A DNA stretch of 64,000 bases. Origin: an uncultured Prevotella sp. (GTDB taxonomy: Bacteria; Bacteroidota; Bacteroidia; Bacteroidales; Bacteroidaceae). The stretch is from positions 155,154-219,153 of the forward strand of contig CAJOCR010000001.1 in NCBI GenBank assembly GCA_905236755.1. The letters run 5' to 3'. A program made the translations under genes and the position numbers. The notes beneath the pieces were generated by a model. It made no database searches. It saw only the letters and a list, made by a program, of their open reading frames with translations, and was not told the DNA's origin. This document shows, piece after piece, positions 27,778-37,207 of this stretch (the first letter of the stretch is position 1; every line of letters begins with the position of its first letter).

Positions 27778-28923
27778 TTATTCTACAACAGTTACTTTAT
27801 GAGTGTAGTTAGTTGCAGCAGGAGTCATATCAACCTCAATCAAGAGATTCTTATCTGCATGTAAACCTCTGTTGTTGAACTTAAAGCAGTAGTCTGACTG
27901 TGACATTCCATTCTCCTTGAATAGATAGAAATACTTCTCAGCTGTTGTAGCGTTCTGGTTTGTAGCATTCTTGCTGGTATAACCAAAGAAGCTCTGCTTT
28001 ACAGTTCCATCAGGAAGTTCCTCTGTCATACGGAACTTATAACGGAAATCATTACTCTGTGGTGTGAACAGATAATTAGTACTCCACTTAGCAGAATGAT
28101 CATCAGCTTCGTTCATAATAGCAACAACATCATTGGCAGCACTATACCACAATGCCATTTCGTTTACAGCTGTAATAGTTGATGTTGCGTTGTTGAAGTC
28201 AATAACGATATGATGCATCTTATTGCTCTTCAAAGCAGAGAAAGAAGTACCTTCTGTAAGAGTGGTGTTACTGAAACCGAAGTGACGGTCTGTCTTTGAT
28301 CCCTTCTCATAGAATGCATATTCGCCATCCTGCAGATATACGTATGCTTCGAAAATACCATCATCAAGTTTCTTCATACCTACACGCTCAAGACCCTTAC
28401 CAGAAATCTGAATATTCTCTGGGTTGTAAGCATAGCCAGAAGGACGAGTGATATTGATAGAACGTACATCAGCACATTGTTTCTTCACAATACCGTTAGA
28501 GGCAACAACAGTCCAGTAAATCTTTCCTGTTGCTCTCTGAGCAATACCAGCCTTTTCAGCAATGATATTAAGCTCGTTATTGGTGAGTTCTGTTGAGTTC
28601 ACAGTACTCAACTTCTCAGTTTCTGCCTGATAAACAGGATTAGAGAAATCAGTACTTGCAGAGAACAATATCTTGTAGAATACTGTTGTGTAGTCGGCAG
28701 CTTGTGAAGCTGACCATTTGAAACTCATTGTTTCACCAATATTGCTCTTATCCTCAGCTATAACCACATCAGCATCAGTGGTTGTAATCTGGAAATCGGT
28801 AAGTGTTGTATCGTGATTCTGATTCCAATCAAAATTAGAACAGCTACCAAGAACCAGCAGCATAGAGAAAAGCCATAATGCCTTTTCCCACGCCTTTCTA
28901 ATATTTGTTTTTCTTGTTTCCAT
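27778..28923 (-). CDS. SusE-like glycan-binding outer-membrane lipoprotein
   Basis: 381 residues. Signal peptide with lipobox (VLGSC, Cys28) and a tether (NFDWNQNHDTTL). The N-terminal 120 residues (MSFKWSASQAADYTTVFYKILFSAS, VNSTELTNNELNIIAEKAG) match the immunoglobulin-like SusE domain. The rest is two beta-rich modules with the starch-module-like pattern FEAYVYLQDGEYAFYEKG and SNKMHHIVIDFNNATSTITAV. It probably binds glycan on the cell face. Sits between susC (87 bases away) and susD (33 bases), an uncommon order. Ligand unknown. Confidence 0.82.
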   Translation of the reverse strand: METRKTNIRKAWEKALWLFSMLLVLGSCSNFDWNQNHDTTLTDFQITTTDADVVIAEDKSNIGETMSFKWSASQAADYTTVFYKILFSASTDFSNPVYQAETEKLSTVNSTELTNNELNIIAEKAGIAQRATGKIYWTVVASNGIVKKQCADVRSINITRPSGYAYNPENIQISGKGLERVGMKKLDDGIFEAYVYLQDGEYAFYEKGSKTDRHFGFSNTTLTEGTSFSALKSNKMHHIVIDFNNATSTITAVNEMALWYSAANDVVAIMNEADDHSAKWSTNYLFTPQSNDFRYKFRMTEELPDGTVKQSFFGYTSKNATNQNATTAEKYFYLFKENGMSQSDYCFKFNNRGLHADKNLLIEVDMTPAATNYTHKVTVVE

Positions 28924-29010
28924 TATATTCTGTTAAATGATTGAAAGCGCTATGCGCTTATTTGTCCTTATCATTACTTCTTTCATGATTAAATTCATTT
29001 ACCTCGGCTA

Positions 29011-32000
29011 TTAGAATGACAAGTTAAAGCCGATGTTATATGAACGGATGTTTGGATAAGTAGCACCATTACCAGCGCCCAACTCAACATCCCACATGTC
29101 AAAGCTTGTGAATGTAAGAACATTGTATGCCTGAACGTAAACACGCAGATTCTTCAAACCAAGTTTCTTGACGAATGCGTTAGGGAAAGTATAAGCAAGA
29201 TCCATTGATTTCAAACGAAGGTATGAAGCATCACGCAACCAGAATGTAGAAGTTGCATAGTTTTCTGGGTTTGATGACATACCATAGTCAAGACGTGGCC
29301 ACAACGCATCCTGTGAAGGATTCTGTGGATTCCAGCGCTCTACGATATTAGCATACAGGTTACCCTTTGCTGATGCATCGTTGAAAGGCTTGAAGGCAGA
29401 TGCACCTACACAGATATTTGTATTTGTCACACCCTGGAAGAACGCACCAAAGGTGATTCCCTTCCAACCGAGAGTGAAACCAAGACCGTAAACAATCTCT
29501 GGAACAGTAGGCTTACCGATATATGCCTGATCATATGCATCGATGAAGCCATCCCCGTTCAAGTCACGATATTTCAAGTCACCAGCCTGAGTATTCACAC
29601 CTCTAAGCTTAGCCACAGAAGGATTGGCAATTTCTTCATCAGTATAGAAACCATCGCAGATATAACCAATATAGGTGTTCAGCGAATGACCTCTTGGCTC
29701 TTGCCACTCATAAGGCTTACTTGGGGTATCGTTCTCAATAACCTTATTACGGTTGAAAGAGTAGTTGCCACGGAACATAACATCTACCTGACCAACCTTC
29801 TTGGTTACATCAAGAGTAACCTCATAACCGTGGTTCTCTACAATACCAAGGTTACCGTATGGCAAGGTAACAATACCGATGAAATCAGGTACTCCCTGAC
29901 GCATAAGGAAGATGTTCTCACGACGCTCCTTGAACAAGTCAATCTGAAGTTCTACAGCACTCTTGAAAAGTTTCATGTCGAAACCAAGGTTGCTCTTTGT
30001 TGATGTTTCCCATGTCACATCAACACCAGGACGACCTACAGAAGTACCGCCAAAACCATTCTGGCGCTGATCACCGAAGGTGTAGCCGTCACCACCATTT
30101 ACTGTTGACTGATAAACGAAACGCAAGCTGCTCTCACCACGCTTTGCATTGTCGAGAACACTGTTACCAGCCTGACCCCATGAAGCACGAATCTTGAAGA
30201 AGTTCAGAATATCGTTCTTTGGGAAGAACTTTTCATTTGATGGAACCCATGCAAGACCGAAAGAAGGGAAGAAACCGAAACGATGACCTGGAGCGAAGTT
30301 CTCAGCACCATTGTATCCGAAGTTTGCTTCTGCAAAGTAACGGTCATCGAAAGAGTAGGTAGCACGTCCTGCTACACCTAAGTTACGATAAGGAATACCC
30401 TGATAGAGGCTTCCAGCAGTAATATTAGAATAGTCAGTAACATTATAAAGCAACATTGCCGATACACGGTGCTTGTCAGCAAAGATATTGTTGTAGTTCA
30501 ATGCTGCCTCAAGATAATACTGGCGGTGTGCCCATACCGACTTACCATAGCTCCATGAGTTAGAACCGTTCATGTCGTCAGTACGTTCAAGAATCAATTC
30601 ACCAGTTTCAGGATCACGGCCAGTAGCTGCATAGGTGATAGGGTTGTTACCGATACGTGAAACGAAGTTACTTGAATAGTAGTCGTATGCAAGCAACAGA
30701 CGAGTATCAAGACCCTTCAGGATAAAACCAAGATCCTGCTTTACAGTAAGGTCGATACGTGTTTCAGTTGTACTTGTCTTATTAGTACCCATACGGTGAA
30801 TCATAGCATAAGGGTTGCGCACACCACCACCACTCTTAATGAATGGAGTCTTGTAATCATCGTATGTTACAGGGAAGAGGGTAGGATAGGCAATCATTAC
30901 ATTTGCAAAGACATCACGAACTGAAGCATAAGGGGTGTCATAGTCGCCTATCTCACCCTTGATACCAAGGTCAACCTGTGTTGTCTTTGTTGGCTGCATG
31001 GTGATATTAGAAACATAGTTCATACGGTTGAACTCCATGCGACCATTATATTGTTCATCGTTCTTAATACGATACAGACCACCTTCATTGTAGTAACCAA
31101 GTGATACATAGTATTGAGAGAACTCACCACCACCATACATATTAAGGTTAGCACGTGTGTTGGTACCACATGGCTTGAAAATCTCCTTCAACCAGTTCAC
31201 ATTAGGATAAAGCATTGGGTCTGACTGATTATATGTTGCCTCAATCACATCCTGAGAATATACAGGCACACCATTTCTATTCATTGATGCCTCGTTGGCC
31301 ATCTGCATGTAGGTGATACCATCAGCCAACTCTGGAACCTTAGTAAAGCTGGTAATACCAGTGTTTACCTCAAACTTGATAGTTGGCTTACCCTTAATAC
31401 CTTTCTTTGTCTGGATAAGGATAACACCGTTAGCACCCTTCACACCATAGACAGCTGTTGCCGATGCATCTTTCAACACCTGGAAAGACTCAATATCCTC
31501 TGGGTCGATGTTTGTCCATGAACGTTCCACACCATCAACCAATACCAATGGCTTTGTTGATGTTGTCGTGGAAACACCACGAATCCATATCTGGGTGTTC
31601 TCGTCGTTACCAGCCTGACCATCACGCTGCAAACCGATGACACCAGCTACACGACCAGCCAATACTGAAGAAAGAGTAGCTACTGGCTGTTTCAGCTCAT
31701 TAGTGAATTTCACACCTGATTGAGCACCAATAGTTGAGATCTTACGTGCAGTACCATAACCAACTACAACAACCTCATCAATCTTAGCATTGTCTTCTTC
31801 CAATGTAACATCAATGTTTACACGGTTATTGATTTTCACCTCTTGAGTCTTAAAACCAATGTAAGAGAAAACCAATGTACCATTTGATGGGGCATTAATA
31901 ACATAGTTACCATCAGCATCGGTAATGGCTAACTGTTTTGTTCCCTTGACAGCAACATTTACACCAATAGCTGGCTCGCCTGTAGCATCCTTCACGATAC

Positions 32001-32103
32001 CAACGATACGTGAAGATTTCTGTGCGAAAGCTGCACTGGCATAAAAAATCGCCAAAAACAAGAAAAGCTTACTCAGCAGTTTTGAGTTTTTGAAAAGTTT
32101 CAT
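29011..32103 (-). CDS. SusC/RagA-family TonB-dependent outer-membrane transporter
   Basis: 1030 residues. Signal peptide (about 1-28), carboxypeptidase-regulatory-like domain (about 31-108: IVGIVKDATGEPAIGVNVAVKG...ITDADGNYVI), TonB box region IDEVVVVGYG (about 113-122), plug domain (SSVLAGRVAGVIG, QIWIRGVST, PLVLVDGV, IESFQVLKDASATAVYGVKGANGVILI) and a 22-stranded barrel ending YNIGFNLSF with a terminal aromatic. It imports oligosaccharides bound by SusD. First gene of the leftward polysaccharide operon, divergent from the hybrid sensor. Its -7 box lacks a -33 partner, as expected for an activated promoter. Confidence 0.97.
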   Translation of the reverse strand: MKLFKNSKLLSKLFLFLAIFYASAAFAQKSSRIVGIVKDATGEPAIGVNVAVKGTKQLAITDADGNYVINAPSNGTLVFSYIGFKTQEVKINNRVNIDVTLEEDNAKIDEVVVVGYGTARKISTIGAQSGVKFTNELKQPVATLSSVLAGRVAGVIGLQRDGQAGNDENTQIWIRGVSTTTSTKPLVLVDGVERSWTNIDPEDIESFQVLKDASATAVYGVKGANGVILIQTKKGIKGKPTIKFEVNTGITSFTKVPELADGITYMQMANEASMNRNGVPVYSQDVIEATYNQSDPMLYPNVNWLKEIFKPCGTNTRANLNMYGGGEFSQYYVSLGYYNEGGLYRIKNDEQYNGRMEFNRMNYVSNITMQPTKTTQVDLGIKGEIGDYDTPYASVRDVFANVMIAYPTLFPVTYDDYKTPFIKSGGGVRNPYAMIHRMGTNKTSTTETRIDLTVKQDLGFILKGLDTRLLLAYDYYSSNFVSRIGNNPITYAATGRDPETGELILERTDDMNGSNSWSYGKSVWAHRQYYLEAALNYNNIFADKHRVSAMLLYNVTDYSNITAGSLYQGIPYRNLGVAGRATYSFDDRYFAEANFGYNGAENFAPGHRFGFFPSFGLAWVPSNEKFFPKNDILNFFKIRASWGQAGNSVLDNAKRGESSLRFVYQSTVNGGDGYTFGDQRQNGFGGTSVGRPGVDVTWETSTKSNLGFDMKLFKSAVELQIDLFKERRENIFLMRQGVPDFIGIVTLPYGNLGIVENHGYEVTLDVTKKVGQVDVMFRGNYSFNRNKVIENDTPSKPYEWQEPRGHSLNTYIGYICDGFYTDEEIANPSVAKLRGVNTQAGDLKYRDLNGDGFIDAYDQAYIGKPTVPEIVYGLGFTLGWKGITFGAFFQGVTNTNICVGASAFKPFNDASAKGNLYANIVERWNPQNPSQDALWPRLDYGMSSNPENYATSTFWLRDASYLRLKSMDLAYTFPNAFVKKLGLKNLRVYVQAYNVLTFTSFDMWDVELGAGNGATYPNIRSYNIGFNLSF

Positions 32104-32160
32104 TGTTTAATTGTCGTTTTAATTTTGATTTTAGGTTCTTCTAATTAAATTTCACGGTTG

Positions 32161-32168
32161 CAAAGGTA
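32161..32168 (-). promoter_or_regulatory. -7 box of the susC operon, no -33 box
   Basis: A perfect TACCTTTG on the minus strand, 58 bases before the susC ATG. No TTTG-like element is found 17-23 bases upstream, which suggests dependence on an activator, presumably the divergent hybrid regulator. Confidence 0.6.
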
Positions 32169-32307
32169 GTTATAGTAATATAATAGGTATGTACATTTTT
32201 TAGACATATTAGTACGAGCGAAAGACTTGGCGCACAAAAACGTAATCACCAAACAAAGCAACTATAGCATTGATTTACAACACATTACAACAAAACTTTA
32301 TAATATT

Positions 32308-32335
32308 GTGACACAAAATCATACAACTTTGTCAC
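32308..32335. promoter_or_regulatory. Dyad GTGACA/TGTCAC in the divergent control region
   Basis: The 361-base gap (32104-32464) between susC and the hybrid sensor contains one clear dyad, GTGACA (32308-32313) and TGTCAC (32330-32335), 16 bases between, plus AT-rich sequence. It is a candidate operator, but six-base arms alone are weak evidence. Nothing gene-like is present in the gap. Confidence 0.3.
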
Positions 32336-32464
32336 GAAAATAACAAAGAATTATTTGAGTATTTATTTGTGAACAAAGAAAAATACGTATTTTTACACCC
32401 AGAAAAAACGCGAGCACAACTTGCTCAGAAGATAGAAGAAGATAAAACCAAAATATAACCAGTG

Positions 32465-35400
32465 ATGAAAAGAGCTTTTTTGTTGGCTTATATGGTGCTA
32501 ATATGCACAGTATCGTTTTCTGACAACCTACGTGTATTTGATTGTCACAAAGGACTATCAAGTATGTTTGTGTTATCCCTGTTTCAAGACCACAACGGAT
32601 ACATGTGGGCAGGCACCTACGACGGACTGAATCTGCTCAGCGGAAGCTACGTAAAAGCGTTTGGAGCTGGACACAACGGCAAGAACCAGCTGTCAGGTAA
32701 CCTCATAGAACAGATACACGAAGAAAGCAACGGACTGCTATGGGTACACACCAATTTGGGCTTAGACCGCTTTGACACATCAAACGGAGTGATTGAGTAT
32801 CATCCGGAGATAAACGGCTCATATAAATCGGCTGTTTCTGCCTCTGGAGAAATAATTGCCTTCAAGGGCGACAACTGCTACTATTACTATAACCAACAGC
32901 AGAAACACTTTTGTAAACAGCAACTTAACAACATTATCTACAAAGAGATACAACGTGTACATATTGACGACAAACACAATATTTTCATCTTTGCCAAGCA
33001 CACCACAAGAGTAGGGCGCATAACTACCGAAAGCGATGGTAAGGTAAAGATAAAAATATACAGAACCATAAAACACCAGTCGCCGGTACAACGAACAAGC
33101 ATTGATGGCGATGTAGTATTTCAGCTTACCGAAAACGCTATTCTATATCAGACAAACATCAAAACCATGAAAACACAATACGTGTGTCGATTCCCCGACA
33201 ACGTGTTTCATCATGGCACCATATCATGTATTGTTCGCGATGACGACGACCTGCTTATTGGCTACAACGACAACGGAATGATTCGCATGAAATACAACCC
33301 TATGGTAGCCGACCATTTCACACCCATAGACCTTGGACTCTCTGTGCGAGTTTATGACATAAAGAAAGATAAACGACAGGATATTATATGGATTGCCACT
33401 GATGGCGATGGTGTGTTCTGCTATATGCGAGAAGATTTCACATTCTCTAATTTCCCAATACACAACATGGGAATACGCAAACCGCTGCGTGCTATCTATA
33501 AAGACCGTCAGGGACGAATATGGCTTGGCACCAAGGGCGATGGTATTGTGCTGCTTCCTGCAAGTCTTTCTACACGTAGCCAATCGCCTGTAACACATTT
33601 CAACCCAGAGAACAGCAGCTTACTGCACACCACGGTATATTGCTTTGCACCAAGCAAGAGAAACCTCTTCTGGATAGGTACTGACGGCAACATGCTAAAC
33701 TACTATTCATACCGAGACAATAAGATACACACCTTGGCTCATCCTGAGATACTGTCGGTGTCACTGATAATAGATATCGTTGAAGTAAACAAAAACGAGA
33801 TATGGGTTGTTACAGGTGGTTATGGTGTGTATAAGCTAACCCTTTCAGGCAGCGACGATGCACCTGTATTACAGAGCGCAAGACAAATGCTTTACGACAG
33901 CTCTGTTCCTGGTAAGGCACAGTTCTGTTCTGTTAAGCAGCAAGGAAACTATATCTGGGTGGCAAACCGTGAGAATGGCATCTATAAGATAGACCGCCGC
34001 ACAGGAAAGACAAAGCACATACTGCTTGACCCACGCCCGTACTCACCACTCAACGATGTGCTTACCCTTGACGCCTCAGCACCAGGGAAACTGTTCTGTG
34101 GAACAGCAACAGGACTGGTGGAACTCAATACAGCCAACAACCACGTTAAGAACATCAACGAAGAAATTCACCTTGGCAACTGCGCTATTCGTGCACTCCT
34201 TCACGTAGGACAAAATATATGGTGTTCTACATCACACGGATTGTTACTCTATAACACCCGTACAGGGGCTTCAAGCTACTACACATCAGACAATGGTATC
34301 GAGGCTATGGAATACTGCGACCGTGCAGCATTCTATGACGCTAAGACAGGCATAAAATTCTTTGGCAGCACCAACGAACTGCTTACCGTTTCCAAGCAGC
34401 AGGCTAAGGAAAAAACGTTTAATCCAGATATTCGTTTCTTTAGTGTAACCGTTAATGGCGAAGAATACAGCATTGGCTCACTTATGGAGGATGGTGAGTT
34501 CATCCTTGATCACAATCAGAACTTCTTCTCTGTAAGCTTCAATGCCTTAGACTATATCTACGAAAGCGACTACACCTACTACTACCGACTGAAGGAAGTA
34601 GGCGATGAATGGATTAGCAATGGTAAGAACCGCACTATAGCCTTCACAAACCTATCGGCAGGAAACTACACACTTCAGGTGCGCTATCAGAAAGGCAAAT
34701 ACCTTAGCGACATCTATGAACAACCATTCCGCATACTTCCGCCGTGGTATGCTTCCGTATGGGCTAAGATATTATATTGGCTTTTGTTCCTGGCGGCAAT
34801 AGCTGCTCTGCTTCACAACTATTCACAACGACAGAAACGAAGAGAACAGCAGCTTATCAGCGACATGGAAGAGAAACGCAAGGAAGAAGTGTATGAATCA
34901 AAACTCAGCTTCTTCACTAATATATGTCATGAGTTCTGCACACCGCTAACCCTCATTGGCGGTCCCTGTCAGCGTCTGCTGAACTACGAACGCACCGACA
35001 GCATAGTGAAGAAGTATGTATCGCTTATTCAGCGTAACTCTATCCGTCTTAACGAACTCATTCAGGAACTCATTGAGTTTCGTCGTGTAGATACCGAACA
35101 CCGCATCATACACATCGGAACAGTTGATGTCATGGAGATAACTCACGACATCACCGATTCATTCCATCTGCTTGCAGAGCAGAAAAACATCCATTTCAAC
35201 GTAGAAACCCAAGGACTGCATGAATGGAATACCGACCGTTCAGCCCTCACAACAATAATAACCAATCTTGTATCTAACGCATTTAAATACACGCCAGTAA
35301 AGGGATTCGTAAATGTAAAACTCGAAGTAAGCGAATCACAACTCGAATTCAGTGTTGAAAACTCTGGCGAAGGAATAAAACCAGCCGACCTTCACAAGGT

Positions 35401-36487
35401 ATTCAACAGATACGAGATAATAGAGAACCTTGAGCAGCAGCCCCTTCAGGGACAGGTACAAAACGGTATCGGATTAGCCACCTGTCAAGGACTCGTTAAT
35501 CTGCTTAAAGGAAAGATTGATGTAGAGAGCATTCTTGGTAAGACAACACGCTTTACGGTGTTGCTTCCTCAACAAGAGGCTACAAGTGCAGCAAGTCCTA
35601 TCATGGCACCGCCACCAGCAAAGTCAAGAACAGTGTTCTCACCATTGGTAACACAAGACATTGCAACAAAAGAGGTTAATCCTACCGACATCGACCCATC
35701 ACGTCCAACGGTTGTTGTTGTCGATGACAACGAGGAAATACTATGGTTCCTGCACGACTATCTCTCAGACAGCTATAACCTGCTCACAACAACAAACCCA
35801 CAGGCAGCTCTCGATCAGATAGCCCTCACCAATACAGCCCTTGTCATTACCGATATCGTAATGAAACCTTTCGATGGAATAGAACTGTGCAAACGCATCA
35901 AAGAGAACGAAAGCACACGCCATATACCAGTAATAATACTGTCGGCTATACACGACGACAAACAACGCATCTTTGCCATCAATGCAGGTGCCGACCTATA
36001 CATATATAAACCTTTCGACATCGACTACCTGCGCACAATGGTTGACAGCTTGCTGCGTCGCAACAACACCCTAAAAGAATACTATTCATCTTCACTCTCT
36101 GTATTCGAGCTTGTCAAAGGACGTATGTTACACAAGGAGGACAAGGCACTTCTTGAACAGATGATAAAGATCATCAACGACAACATTACCAATAGCAATC
36201 TCACAACAAAGTTTGTAGCCGACAAAATGGGACTTGGTGTTCGCAATCTCTATCGCCGGTTAGAGACCATCACCGATGAGACGCCAACAACCATCATCCG
36301 CAATGCCCGTTTGGAACGTGCCCGCCAGCTTATAACAACAACAGGCCACACCATGGAAGAAGTATGCTACAAGGCAGGCTTCAGCAACCGCGGCACCTTC
36401 TATAAACTCTTCATGGCACGCTATGGCTGCACCCCGAAACAGTATCATGATAACCAGACGCGCGAAGCGGAACGCCTCGCTAAATGA
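32465..36487 (+). CDS. Hybrid two-component system sensor/regulator (HTCS)
   Basis: 1340 residues from ATG 32465 (the frame also opens at a GTG one codon earlier). Signal peptide (1-20); two periplasmic beta-propellers built of Reg_prop repeats (about 25-660: GYMWAGTYDGLN, GLLWVHTNLGLDRF, GRIWLGTKGDGI, NIWCSTSHGLLLY); Y_Y_Y domain (about 690-755); one membrane helix (about 765-786); histidine kinase with phospho-acceptor His822 in NICHEFCTPLTLI; ATPase with NLVSNAFKYTP and GIGLATCQGLV; receiver domain with VVDDNEE and phospho-acceptor Asp1130 in TDIVMKPFDG; C-terminal AraC-type HTH (about 1235-1330). It senses a glycan in the periplasm and activates the divergent susC operon. The H-box reads CHEFC rather than the common SHEFR, but the His is present. 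Confidence 0.96.
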   Translation: MKRAFLLAYMVLICTVSFSDNLRVFDCHKGLSSMFVLSLFQDHNGYMWAGTYDGLNLLSGSYVKAFGAGHNGKNQLSGNLIEQIHEESNGLLWVHTNLGLDRFDTSNGVIEYHPEINGSYKSAVSASGEIIAFKGDNCYYYYNQQQKHFCKQQLNNIIYKEIQRVHIDDKHNIFIFAKHTTRVGRITTESDGKVKIKIYRTIKHQSPVQRTSIDGDVVFQLTENAILYQTNIKTMKTQYVCRFPDNVFHHGTISCIVRDDDDLLIGYNDNGMIRMKYNPMVADHFTPIDLGLSVRVYDIKKDKRQDIIWIATDGDGVFCYMREDFTFSNFPIHNMGIRKPLRAIYKDRQGRIWLGTKGDGIVLLPASLSTRSQSPVTHFNPENSSLLHTTVYCFAPSKRNLFWIGTDGNMLNYYSYRDNKIHTLAHPEILSVSLIIDIVEVNKNEIWVVTGGYGVYKLTLSGSDDAPVLQSARQMLYDSSVPGKAQFCSVKQQGNYIWVANRENGIYKIDRRTGKTKHILLDPRPYSPLNDVLTLDASAPGKLFCGTATGLVELNTANNHVKNINEEIHLGNCAIRALLHVGQNIWCSTSHGLLLYNTRTGASSYYTSDNGIEAMEYCDRAAFYDAKTGIKFFGSTNELLTVSKQQAKEKTFNPDIRFFSVTVNGEEYSIGSLMEDGEFILDHNQNFFSVSFNALDYIYESDYTYYYRLKEVGDEWISNGKNRTIAFTNLSAGNYTLQVRYQKGKYLSDIYEQPFRILPPWYASVWAKILYWLLFLAAIAALLHNYSQRQKRREQQLISDMEEKRKEEVYESKLSFFTNICHEFCTPLTLIGGPCQRLLNYERTDSIVKKYVSLIQRNSIRLNELIQELIEFRRVDTEHRIIHIGTVDVMEITHDITDSFHLLAEQKNIHFNVETQGLHEWNTDRSALTTIITNLVSNAFKYTPVKGFVNVKLEVSESQLEFSVENSGEGIKPADLHKVFNRYEIIENLEQQPLQGQVQNGIGLATCQGLVNLLKGKIDVESILGKTTRFTVLLPQQEATSAASPIMAPPPAKSRTVFSPLVTQDIATKEVNPTDIDPSRPTVVVVDDNEEILWFLHDYLSDSYNLLTTTNPQAALDQIALTNTALVITDIVMKPFDGIELCKRIKENESTRHIPVIILSAIHDDKQRIFAINAGADLYIYKPFDIDYLRTMVDSLLRRNNTLKEYYSSSLSVFELVKGRMLHKEDKALLEQMIKIINDNITNSNLTTKFVADKMGLGVRNLYRRLETITDETPTTIIRNARLERARQLITTTGHTMEEVCYKAGFSNRGTFYKLFMARYGCTPKQYHDNQTREAERLAK

Positions 36488-36606
36488 TTGTTTTCATTCA
36501 TGGTTTATGATTCGGTTTGTAAACACACAAAGATAATATTTTTTTCAGAAAAGGTGTATCATTTTTCTAAAAAAAATGGGATAAAAGAGTAAAGGGAGAG
36601 TCTCAC

Positions 36607-36837
36607 TTACTCACTTACTCACTTACTCACTTAGGACATTAAGGTTTTTTGAAGTTAGTAGTTAGTGGTTAGGAATTAGAAATTTTTTAAATATTCTTTC
36701 TTGCAATTTATAAGTATATTAATATTATTATAATATATAATATTATTATATATTATAATAAATGATTTGTATTTTCAATTCTAATTGAAAAGTGAAAAAC
36801 CTTAATGTCCTAAGTGAGTAAGTGAGTAAGTGAGTAA
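36607..36837. repeat. Long inverted-repeat element, 43-bp perfect arms with TTACTCAC tandem repeats
   Basis: Left arm 36607-36649 is three TTACTCAC units plus a 19-base unique tail (TTAGGACATTAAGGTTTTT). Right arm 36795-36837 is its exact reverse complement. The 145-base core contains GTTAGTA heptamers and AT palindromes (about 36715-36765). The whole 231 bases can fold as one hairpin. No gene inside; the stretch 36488-36606 before it shows nothing else. MITE-like or an inverted duplication; no target-site duplication seen. Confidence 0.85.
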
Positions 36838-36884
36838 CCTATTATATGGACATCTTATAATTATTTAAAAAAACTGCGAAAATA

Positions 36885-36916
36885 TTTGCACAATTAGATA
36901 TCATTCTGTACCTTTG
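36885..36916 (+). promoter_or_regulatory. Consensus promoter upstream of the HU-like gene fragment
   Basis: TTTG (36885-36888), 20 bases, TACCTTTG (36909-36916): perfect. It is followed by a leader of about 125 bases and the ATG of the truncated gene at 37048. Confidence 0.7.
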
Positions 36917-37047
36917 CAACATAGTTGCAAGACGGATAAAACGCAACGAAATTTGCGGTCCTACAGGGTAGTAAATTTTTCTTAGTGCACGAGTAAAATT
37001 TCTCTAACAGTGTGGATTTTTCTTTACAACTTAAAATTTTCAATTCT

Positions 37048-37140
37048 ATGGCACTTAAAGTAAAAGCTAAAGAGCTGTTGATGAAGGTGGGCAGAGGGTG
37101 GTTCTATCTCTTTTTTCCCTTTTTCTTTTCCCACCTCTAA
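37048..37140 (+). pseudogene. Orphan 5' end of an HU-like DNA-binding protein gene
   Basis: An open frame of 30 codons begins MALKVKAKELLMKVG, which to my recollection is the start of the Bacteroidetes HU-related (TIGR01201-type) DNA-binding proteins, then switches at about 37091 to a low-complexity Phe-rich tail and stops. Full members are about 120-170 residues, so the rest is missing. A perfect promoter and a leader remain upstream, implying the fragment is still transcribed. It could be a deletion scar, or a leader peptide. Similarity is short and from memory, so confidence is limited. Confidence 0.4.
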
Positions 37141-37157
37141 AATTTTGAGTATATTTG
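37127..37157 (+). promoter_or_regulatory. Promoter of the GYF_2 gene
   Basis: TTTC (37127-37130), 19 bases, TATATTTG (37150-37157), 50 bases before the ATG at 37208. It overlaps the end of the HU-like fragment. Confidence 0.45.
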
Positions 37158-37207
37158 TAGCATTTTTGTAGAGTAATGGTTTAATGAATAAAAAATAAGG
37201 GAATAAA

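Noticed and set aside
32280..32340. Promoter of the hybrid sensor gene at the ACAACTTTG sequence
   Set aside because: CAACTTTG misses the first T of TAnnTTTG and no -33 is placed correctly; not reported as a promoter.
36917..37047. Possible riboswitch in the leader of the HU-like fragment
   Set aside because: Some short complementarities (AAATTT, CCTAC/GTAG) but no known riboswitch core could be recognised.
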